DNA of 21,536 nt from Clostridiales bacterium (GTDB lineage Bacteria; Bacillota; Clostridia; Oscillospirales; Butyricicoccaceae): contig DYCA01000007.1 in the NCBI GenBank assembly GCA_019418305.1, positions 47,354 to 68,889 of the forward strand. Direction: 5' to 3'. This document shows, in pieces, positions 15,396 through 21,536 of this stretch; position 1 is the stretch's first letter, and the number at the start of each line of letters is the position of its first letter. Under the pieces are notes generated by a model that made no database searches, was not told the origin of the DNA, and saw only the letters and a program-made list of their open reading frames with translations. The translations under genes and the position numbers were made by a program.

Positions 15396-15429
15396 TATTG
15401 CCCATTTGCTTTGAGAAGGTGATTTTCCC

Positions 15430-16119
15430 ATGAAAAAGGCTTTCCGCCCCGCCTTTGCGGTGACAATTCCCGTGCTTTGCGGCTATCTGTTTATCGGCTT
15501 TGCCTTCGGCGTCATGCTGCGCGACATCGGCTATACCTCCCCTTGGGCTTTTCTGACCAGTCTGATGGTCTATGCCGGGTCGGGCCAGTACTTGCTGGTT
15601 TCCCTGCTTGCCGCGAATGCTTCGCTGGTCACGGTCGCGTTCATGACGCTGCTGCTCAACTGCCGGCACATCTTTTACGGCCTGTCCTTTCTCGAAACCT
15701 TCCATCAAATGGGACACGCCAAATGGTACATGATTTTTTCTTTGACCGACGAAACCTATTCCCTGCTGTGCTCACTTAAGACACCGGAAAATGTTAATCC
15801 CAATGCAATGCGTCTATGGATTGCCATGCTTGACCACAGCTACTGGATTTTCGGCTCAGTTATCGGCGCGATTATCGGCGGCGTACTGCCGTTCGACTCC
15901 ACTGGCATCGATTTTGCCATGACTTCGCTGTTCACCGTGATCTTCATCGAGCAATGGATGAGCACCAAGCAGCACATCCCCGCCTTCCTCGGACTGGGTG
16001 CCGCTGCCATTTCTCTCGCGCTGCTTGGGCCGGATAACTTCATTCTGCCCGCGATGCTGGCTATCTGTGTCATGCTGGTTGCACTGCGCGGCCGCCTTGC
16101 AAAGGAGGTGGCACAATGA
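15430..16119 (+). CDS. azlC: AzlC-family branched-chain amino acid exporter subunit
   Basis: A 229-residue integral membrane protein with six or more hydrophobic helices. The AzlC landmarks are GFAFGVMLRDIGYT near the N-terminus, LMVYAGSGQYLLVSLLA, LLLNCRHIFYGLSF, and FSLTDETYSLL. By family it works with the small AzlD protein to export branched-chain amino acids or their analogues. GAAGGTGAT upstream of the ATG at 15430 is a good ribosome binding site. The stop overlaps the azlD start by ATGA. I see no promoter between the rpmB terminator and this gene. Confidence 0.94.
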   Translation: MKKAFRPAFAVTIPVLCGYLFIGFAFGVMLRDIGYTSPWAFLTSLMVYAGSGQYLLVSLLAANASLVTVAFMTLLLNCRHIFYGLSFLETFHQMGHAKWYMIFSLTDETYSLLCSLKTPENVNPNAMRLWIAMLDHSYWIFGSVIGAIIGGVLPFDSTGIDFAMTSLFTVIFIEQWMSTKQHIPAFLGLGAAAISLALLGPDNFILPAMLAICVMLVALRGRLAKEVAQ

Positions 16120-16445
16120 CGCCCACAAGAGCACTCACCATGATTCTGGTTGCAGCTGCGTGCACCTTTGCCACCCGCGTTGCTCCGTTTTTGCTGTTCA
16201 ACGGCAAAAAGCCCATTCCGCCGATTGTACGCTATCTGGGCGAGGCGCTGCCGCCCGCAGTCATCGCGTTGCTCGTAGTCTACTGCGTCAAAAACGTAAA
16301 CTGGCTTGCCGCACCGTACGGTGCTCCCGAGCTGCTGTGCATCGCTGTGACCGCCGCACTGCATGTGTGGAAACGTAACAACCTGCTCTCCATCGGCGTG
16401 GGAACAGTATTGTACATGTATCTTATCCAAAACGTATTCATCTGA
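16116..16445 (+). CDS. azlD: AzlD-family small subunit of branched-chain amino acid exporter
   Basis: A 109-residue membrane protein with three to four helices and the AzlD opening TFATRVAPFLLF and YLGEALPPAVIALLVVYCVK. It pairs with AzlC, overlapping it by ATGA with AAAGGAGGTG upstream. A strong terminator follows nine bases after its stop. Confidence 0.93.
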   Translation: MTPTRALTMILVAAACTFATRVAPFLLFNGKKPIPPIVRYLGEALPPAVIALLVVYCVKNVNWLAAPYGAPELLCIAVTAALHVWKRNNLLSIGVGTVLYMYLIQNVFI

Positions 16446-16453
16446 TTGCTTTT

Positions 16454-16484
16454 CCGCGCTGTGAAAAACAGCGCGGTTTTTTTT
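16454..16484 (+). terminator. Intrinsic terminator after azlD
   Basis: CCGCGCTGT (16454-16462) pairs with ACAGCGCGG (16468-16476), loop GAAAA, followed by eight T. Confidence 0.95.
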
Positions 16485-16504
16485 ATTTTCTCATCCCGCT
16501 ATCT

Positions 16505-16514
16505 GTGGTACAAT
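16505..16514 (+). promoter_or_regulatory. tex: Extended -10 promoter of tex
   Basis: TGTGGTACAAT ends at 16514, with TGG before the -10 TACAAT (16509-16514). The -35 region is weak, so this is an extended -10 type. AAAAGGAG at 16529-16536 and the ATG at 16544 follow. Confidence 0.6.
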
Positions 16515-16543
16515 AAAATCCAGTCAGGAAAAGGAGCATCACC

Positions 16544-18691
16544 ATGGAAACCATTACGCAAATTCTGGCCCGCGAACTCGGGCAAAAGGAAGAATATGTC
16601 GAAAATATTGTCAAGCTGCTCGACGACGGCAACACCGTTCCGTTCATTGCGCGTTACCGCAAAGAAATGCACGGCACAATGGATGACCAGACCATCCGAC
16701 AGTTGGCCGACCGATTGGCCTATCTGCGGGGATTGGACGCACGCCGTGACGAAGTGCGCGAAGCGATCGAAGCACAGGGCAAGCTGACAGACGAGCTTTC
16801 CACTGCCATCGCTGCGGCGCAGACGCTTGCCGCACTGGACGACCTGTACCGTCCCTATCGCCCCAAACGGCGCACCCGCGCGTCTATGGCCCGTGAAAAA
16901 GGTCTTGCACCACTGGCAGAGGCGCTTCTGGCCGCGCGCGGCCCGTCTGCCACGGCGGAAGAACTCGCGCAGCCGTATATCGACGCAGAAAAGGGCGTGG
17001 AAAATGCTGAAGCTGCCCTTGCAGGCGCAGGAGACATCATCGCGGAAGATTTATCCGACGATGCATCGCTTCGCGGCCGTCTGCGCGCATTGCTGCACCG
17101 CACCGGCATCATCCGAACCACAGGCTGTGACGAGAACGACACAGTCTACACCATGTACCACGACTTTTTCGAGCCGGTGCGTAAGCTGCAAAGCCATCGT
17201 GTACTCGCCATCAACCGCGGCGAGAAAGAGGGCAAGCTCAAGGTCACGCTCGAAGCAGACGAAACCGAAGCACTTGCTGCAATCATCCGCGCAGCGGTGC
17301 ATCCGAAAAATCCATATGCCACGCTGTTGCGTGAAGTCTGCGCCGACAGCTGGAAGCGGCTGCTGTTTCCCTCGCTGGAGCGCGAGCTGCGCAGTGAGTT
17401 GACGGACGCGGCCGACGAGCAGGCTATTCACACCTTTGCACTCAATCTGCGGCCGCTGCTCATGCAGCCGCCCGTGCGCGGCCGAGTGACACTGGGCTTC
17501 GACCCGGGCTACCGCAACGGCTGTAAGCTGGCCGTTGTGGACGAGACCGGTAAGGTGCTTGACACAGCGGTCATTTATCCCACCCCGCCGCTCAAAAAGA
17601 CCGAGGACAGCAAGCGTACGCTGCGCCGTCTGTGTGACCGGTACAAAATCACCTGCATCGCCATCGGCAATGGCACCGCCTCCAAAGAGAGTGAAATTTT
17701 TATTTCCGATTTCATCCGCGAATACGGCGGCGGCATCGACTATATGGTCGTTTCCGAAGCGGGCGCATCGGTTTACTCGGCCTCCCCGCTCGGCGCAGAG
17801 GAATTCCCGGATTTTGACGTCAACCTGCGCTCTGCCGTATCCATCGCACGCCGCTTGCAGGACCCGCTTGCCGAGCTAGTGAAAATCGACCCGAAATCCA
17901 TTGGTGTGGGACAATATCAGCATGATATGCCGCAGGGGCGGCTGAGCGACGCGCTCGACGGTGTGGTCGAGGACTGCGTTAACGCCGTCGGTGTGGACCT
18001 GAACACCGCGTCTCCCGCCCTGCTGCGCCGTGTTGCAGGCATCAGCCCGACCGTTTCCAAAAACATCACGGCTTTCCGCGAACAGAACGGCAGTTTCCAG
18101 AACCGCAAGCAGTTGCTCAAAGTCAAAGGGCTTGGTCCCAAGGCGTTTGAGCAATGCGCGGGATTTCTGCGTGTACCGGATGGCGCCGACCTGCTCGACC
18201 GCACCGGTGTGCATCCGGAAGCCTATGAAGCCGCCCGCACATTACTGACCCTGTGCGGCTACACGACGGAGGATGCCGCACAAGGCAGGATTGGCGAGTT
18301 AAATGACCGCGTCAAACAGCTCGGCATAACCGATGCTGCTGCTCGATGTGGTGTAGGCGTGCCGACGCTGACCGACATTATCGGAGAGCTGCAAAAGCCC
18401 GGCCGCGACCCGCGTGACGAGCTGCCACCTCCGCTGTTACGCTCGGATGTGCTGGACATCGCAGACCTCAAACCCGGCATGAAGCTCAAGGGCACGGTGC
18501 GCAATGTTGCGGATTTCGGCGCGTTTGTGGATATCGGTGTACATCAGGACGGATTGGTGCATATCTCACAGCTTTGCAACCGGTTTGTCAAGCACCCGTC
18601 CGAGGTGGTCACTGTCGGGGACGTGGTCGATGTAGCCGTTCTTTCAGCTGACCCCAAAACGCATCGCATCGCACTAACCATGAAGATATAG
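16544..18691 (+). CDS. tex: Tex family RNA-binding transcription accessory protein
   Basis: A cytoplasmic nucleic-acid-binding protein of 715 residues, normal for Tex. In order it has the helical Tex N-terminal domain (1-190, with TVPFIARYRKEMHGTMDD), a YqgF/RNase H-like domain (about 307-435, TLGFDPGYRNGCKLAVVD and AIGNGTASKESE), helix-hairpin-helix repeats (about 485-550, LLRRVAGISPTVSKNI and LLKVKGLGPKAFEQCAG), and a C-terminal S1 domain (about 636-705, GTVRNVADFGAFVDIGVHQDGLVHISQL). Known members affect transcription and stress or toxin gene expression. The precise function here is unknown. It stands alone with its own promoter and a terminator shared with the converging VanZ gene. Confidence 0.96.
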   Translation: METITQILARELGQKEEYVENIVKLLDDGNTVPFIARYRKEMHGTMDDQTIRQLADRLAYLRGLDARRDEVREAIEAQGKLTDELSTAIAAAQTLAALDDLYRPYRPKRRTRASMAREKGLAPLAEALLAARGPSATAEELAQPYIDAEKGVENAEAALAGAGDIIAEDLSDDASLRGRLRALLHRTGIIRTTGCDENDTVYTMYHDFFEPVRKLQSHRVLAINRGEKEGKLKVTLEADETEALAAIIRAAVHPKNPYATLLREVCADSWKRLLFPSLERELRSELTDAADEQAIHTFALNLRPLLMQPPVRGRVTLGFDPGYRNGCKLAVVDETGKVLDTAVIYPTPPLKKTEDSKRTLRRLCDRYKITCIAIGNGTASKESEIFISDFIREYGGGIDYMVVSEAGASVYSASPLGAEEFPDFDVNLRSAVSIARRLQDPLAELVKIDPKSIGVGQYQHDMPQGRLSDALDGVVEDCVNAVGVDLNTASPALLRRVAGISPTVSKNITAFREQNGSFQNRKQLLKVKGLGPKAFEQCAGFLRVPDGADLLDRTGVHPEAYEAARTLLTLCGYTTEDAAQGRIGELNDRVKQLGITDAAARCGVGVPTLTDIIGELQKPGRDPRDELPPPLLRSDVLDIADLKPGMKLKGTVRNVADFGAFVDIGVHQDGLVHISQLCNRFVKHPSEVVTVGDVVDVAVLSADPKTHRIALTMKI

Positions 18692-18700
18692 CACTACAGC

Positions 18701-18732
18701 AAAAGGGAGCGCCCTATTGGGCACTCCCTTTT
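18701..18732. terminator. Bidirectional terminator between tex and the VanZ gene
   Basis: AAAAGGGAG-C-GCCC pairs with GGGC-A-CTCCCTTTT around TATT, with one C-A mismatch. The ends give T-runs on both strands. Confidence 0.88.
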
Positions 18733-18753
18733 ATTATTCTACCACTCACTATC

Positions 18754-19296
18754 CTACCAATGCATTCCAAGCGTCATGACATCCATCACGGTTGCCAGCA
18801 CAATCACCATAAGCCAGCATGCAAGCGGGTAAACCCATTCCGCGCCTCTCTCTTTCTGCGGTTTCAGCCGCGGACAGGCTCGCAACAGCAGTTTTGTCAG
18901 CACAAAGCCAATTGCCGCACCCCCGGTATTCAAGATGAGGTCGTCAACCGAGGTTACACCACCTGCCACAAGCTGAATCAGCTCAATACTGAGCGATAAT
19001 CCAGCTGCAAACAGGATGGTGTGCCTTGCTCTGTCAAAATATCGCCAGAACAGCGGCAGCAGAATGCCCAGCGGTGCGAGCAGTGCCAGATTACCGGCAA
19101 TGTTCATAAATGCGCCCAGTCCCGGAGAGGTTTTATCCGTCAGGACACAAATAATATCGTTAAACGGAATCAATTCAAGCCGCGGTGTGGGCAAACGCCA
19201 GACCAGAAGCTGATAAAGCGACGGCCCGGTCACCAGTCCCACGCCCAGCAAATAGACCAGCAGCAGCAGAACACCGCATAAGTCTCGCCGTCTCAT
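18754..19296 (-). CDS. VanZ-family membrane protein
   Basis: A 180-residue protein with four to five membrane helices and the VanZ core: LIPFNDI, FMNIAGNLALLAPLGILLPL, AGLSLSIELIQL and TSVDDLILNTGGAAIGF. VanZ proteins have been linked to low-level teicoplanin or lipoglycopeptide resistance, but most family members have no known function. It starts by ATGA overlap inside the end of the ABC permease gene, so it is almost certainly translated with it. A role in the same envelope or antimicrobial-peptide response is inferred from this coupling. The terminator shared with tex follows. Confidence 0.92.
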   Translation of the reverse strand: MRRRDLCGVLLLLVYLLGVGLVTGPSLYQLLVWRLPTPRLELIPFNDIICVLTDKTSPGLGAFMNIAGNLALLAPLGILLPLFWRYFDRARHTILFAAGLSLSIELIQLVAGGVTSVDDLILNTGGAAIGFVLTKLLLRACPRLKPQKERGAEWVYPLACWLMVIVLATVMDVMTLGMHW

Positions 19297-21428
19297 CCGG
19301 CTGCCTCCGTCACCATGCCGCTGGAGGTAGCATCATCCTTTGCCGCTTCCAGTGCGTCCGCTCGATACTTTTCCACTATGTCCTCCGGCCACTCTCCTTC
19401 GGCATAGGTCAGCCAGTACCAATCCTCCGCCTCTCCATGTTTCACGCAGGCCGCAATCTGCACGCTATCCTTGCGGTCATCCAACAGGAATCCATTCATA
19501 GCGGCTTCATTGGTGTCGTACAGATTCATCGCATCGCGGTTGATCCCATTTTTCAGCAGCGCCGCTATATCAACCGGATCGGTGACTTCCACGCTTTTCC
19601 ATACCGTATCTCCGTTTGCATTCTGCATGCTATATTGCAGCTCGATTTGCTTGACGTTATCCGTCGATAACGGCATTGGCTTGATGCCCGCAAGCTTTTC
19701 AATCAGCGCAAGCGTCTCTTTATCCTCTGCCGTCACATAGGCATCACCCTCCAGCATCTTAGCGCCGTCTGTATCCAGTCGGAAAATCTCCAATCGAAGC
19801 ACAGGCAAACCGTTTTCTGTCCGCGCGAGTGACTCTTTCTGCAGCGCAGCCAGAATCTGACGAATGCCGTCCCAGTCGTTCAGCGTAGACGAAACTCCAT
19901 AGCCGCTCTCGGTTGTATAAATATCCAGACTGTATTGGTTCTCCGCATTCTGCTGTTCCAAATCCACTTGGAACAGCGGCCATGTAGCGCGTCTGTATTC
20001 CTCAGAGCTATAAATCTGATTACATAGTGCATTGACCTCCTCGTCATCCGGCAGAAGGAAAAAGCGCATCGCTGTTCGACCACTGAGCCAGAACCGCAGC
20101 GTCAAACCACGATAATTGCCTTCTTCATGGAGTGCATCGCGGTTGACCTGCGTTCCCATTTCAGCCAGCTGATAAACTGCATCAATGTTGTCCGGACTAG
20201 TCAGTTTCTCTTCCGCACTGCCGTTGATGCTCACAGCTTGAATACTGTCACGGTCCGGCAGCCAGCTGTCATAACCGGTGACATCGAATTTCATGCACAG
20301 CATAGCCGCAAACAAAACCACCAGTATGGCCATAAGGTGTACCGGCTTTGCGAAAATGGCATGGAAGTCAAAGGCGTAAATCATTTCCACAATCCAGTGG
20401 AACAGCACCGTGCCAAGCACAAGCCCGACCCAGAACCAAAAGTCTCCTGCAATCATGCCGAAGGCCAGACCGAATGCCGCCCCCATGATGAGACACATAT
20501 ACACCTTGATTGGCAGCTTGGCTGGGGTAAACGCCAGCGCCACACCTGTTCTCTCGCTTTTGCGGATGCGGAACAGATACCAGCCGAGCACCGTAACGGC
20601 AACCGCCGCGACCAAATACACCAATAACAATCCGAGAGCTGAAGTGCGCTCTATATAATTCACATTCACGCTGCTCATACGCCCATAATACAGGCCGTCG
20701 AGCAAAAAGAACTGCACCAGCGGCGACAGCTGAAGCGTCGCCTGCACATTAGCCGACTCCATTGTGAAGCTTTCATAAAATTTGTTGCACAAACCGCTGT
20801 ACAGCATGCGCACCAGTAAGGGAGACAACATTACCCACGCAAGTAACAGCAGCGTGATCACCGTATTACCGCATACTACTGTTGTCAGCACGGTCAGCGA
20901 ATACAGCAGCAGAAATACAATTAAATGGCACAGCACCGCGCCGCCGATGACACCCCAATCAACCGCTGCCCCAAAGCCCATGGCATAGGCGCAGACCAGC
21001 GTGATGACCAGCATCACCGCATAGGTCGAAACGGCAAAAATCAGGCCGGTCAAATAGTTATTGACAAATAGCCGCGTGCGGGAAATCGGCAGGCTGTGAT
21101 AAAAGTCCACCTTCTGCCGCGTATGCAGATAAGCAAACATTGCAATGCCGCACACAATCGCCATGACGACAAAGGCTGTTTTCACAAAAGGATTGCCTCC
21201 GCCCAGCAAAGAGGTCACCGTTGAAAGCGCACGCTGCCAACCTTGGTCAACCAATTCCGGAAACTGCTTGAGTTGATGCGCACGGGTTTCCAACGCGCGC
21301 TGCATGGTCATCAGGACCGGCAGCAGCAGCGAGAAAAAGAATCCTACGCCGCCCAGCACAAAGCCCCACAAATTCCGGCGCAGGCTGTCGCCCAGCAGCC
21401 CCTTAGAAGAGAAGCTTTTTGATGTCAT
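19293..21428 (-). CDS. ABC transporter permease with large soluble C-terminal domain (DUF6449-like)
   Basis: A 711-residue permease. The first 380 residues hold about eight hydrophobic helices and the typical loop QKVDFYHSLPISRTRLFVNNYLTGLI seen in clostridial ABC-2-like permeases. From residue 383 on (FDVTGYDSWLPDRDSIQAVSI) the protein is hydrophilic with alternating short strands. This resembles the DUF6449 region of such permeases and probably lies outside the cell. The ATG at 21428 is preceded by GGAGGTG at a good distance, and the preceding ATPase gene overlaps it by 26 bases. These transporters are often tied to antimicrobial-peptide or envelope stress responses. The substrate is unknown. 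Confidence 0.85.
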   Translation of the reverse strand: MTSKSFSSKGLLGDSLRRNLWGFVLGGVGFFFSLLLPVLMTMQRALETRAHQLKQFPELVDQGWQRALSTVTSLLGGGNPFVKTAFVVMAIVCGIAMFAYLHTRQKVDFYHSLPISRTRLFVNNYLTGLIFAVSTYAVMLVITLVCAYAMGFGAAVDWGVIGGAVLCHLIVFLLLYSLTVLTTVVCGNTVITLLLLAWVMLSPLLVRMLYSGLCNKFYESFTMESANVQATLQLSPLVQFFLLDGLYYGRMSSVNVNYIERTSALGLLLVYLVAAVAVTVLGWYLFRIRKSERTGVALAFTPAKLPIKVYMCLIMGAAFGLAFGMIAGDFWFWVGLVLGTVLFHWIVEMIYAFDFHAIFAKPVHLMAILVVLFAAMLCMKFDVTGYDSWLPDRDSIQAVSINGSAEEKLTSPDNIDAVYQLAEMGTQVNRDALHEEGNYRGLTLRFWLSGRTAMRFFLLPDDEEVNALCNQIYSSEEYRRATWPLFQVDLEQQNAENQYSLDIYTTESGYGVSSTLNDWDGIRQILAALQKESLARTENGLPVLRLEIFRLDTDGAKMLEGDAYVTAEDKETLALIEKLAGIKPMPLSTDNVKQIELQYSMQNANGDTVWKSVEVTDPVDIAALLKNGINRDAMNLYDTNEAAMNGFLLDDRKDSVQIAACVKHGEAEDWYWLTYAEGEWPEDIVEKYRADALEAAKDDATSSGMVTEAAG

Positions 21429-21536
21429 AGCCAGCCACCTCCGTTTCGTTGATAAAGATTTCCTCCAGCGTCAGCGGCAGCAGCTCGCAGAAGGTAGGAT
21501 TCATTGCATTCACCTTTGCCAGCAGCTCTTCCCGAC
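21403..21536 (-). CDS. ABC transporter ATP-binding protein, C-terminal end (truncated by window edge)
   Basis: On the minus strand a frame enters from the right edge and ends with TAA at 21405-21403. The 43 visible residues include ELLPLTLEEIFINETEVAGYD, the usual tail of ATPases paired with this permease type (the LEEIF motif). The Walker motifs lie outside the window. It overlaps the permease start by 26 bases, which supports one operon encoding ATPase, permease and VanZ. Confidence 0.85.
   Translation of the reverse strand, partial: REELLAKVNAMNPTFCELLPLTLEEIFINETEVAGYDIKKLLF

Overview
The window looks like chromosomal DNA from a Gram-positive, low-to-mid GC Clostridia bacterium, probably from the Oscillospirales/Butyricicoccaceae area. 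This rests on several things seen here: strong AGGAGG-type ribosome binding sites, an HPr kinase/phosphorylase gene, a TagO/MnaA-type wall-polymer pair, a Cys-rich L28, a DUF6514-like small protein, a C_GCAxxG_C_C protein and a DUF6449-type ABC permease. The taxonomic placement is inference from gene content. I see no tRNA, rRNA, CRISPR array, insertion sequence or prophage. Coding density is high. The largest gaps are 7497-7771 and about 9642-9864, and no gene-free stretch exceeds 300 bases.

Layout, left to right. (1) 2-2083 (+) is the 3' part of a hybrid sensor histidine kinase, cut by the left edge and closed by a bidirectional terminator. (2) 2137-7496 (-) is one tight operon, transcribed trpS, then a TagO/WecA-like glycosyl-1-phosphate transferase, UDP-GlcNAc 2-epimerase, a membrane-anchored LolA-like protein, and a PLP enzyme of the methionine gamma-lyase/'aluminium resistance' family. 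Its last four genes overlap or nearly abut, and a clear promoter lies before trpS. (3) 7772-9380 (+) holds a glyoxalase-type VOC protein and a split two-gene chromate-transporter-family pair, each closed by a terminator. (4) 9435-12047 (-) holds a small DUF6514-like protein, then a secreted SH3b-containing N-acetylmuramoyl-L-alanine amidase followed by a C_GCAxxG_C_C redox-type protein. (5) 12195-13861 (-) pairs a PHP-domain phosphoesterase with a ROK sugar kinase. (6) 14016-14948 (-) is hprK. It is divergent from 15150-15338 (+) rpmB, and good sigma-A promoters face both ways. (7) 15430-16445 (+) is azlC-azlD, a branched-chain amino acid exporter. (8) 16544-18691 (+) is the Tex RNA-binding protein. 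(9) 18754-21536 (-) is an ABC exporter (ATPase cut by the right edge, plus permease) with a translationally coupled VanZ-family protein.

Most of the content is housekeeping or envelope-related: wall polymer precursors, peptidoglycan hydrolysis, export and carbon control. I did not find a clear new defence or mobile system. The points most worth a second look are the unknown LolA-like gene embedded in the wall-polymer operon, the azlCD pair with no promoter of its own beyond the rpmB terminator, the ABC-VanZ coupling, and some inverted repeats and promoter motifs outside the genes.
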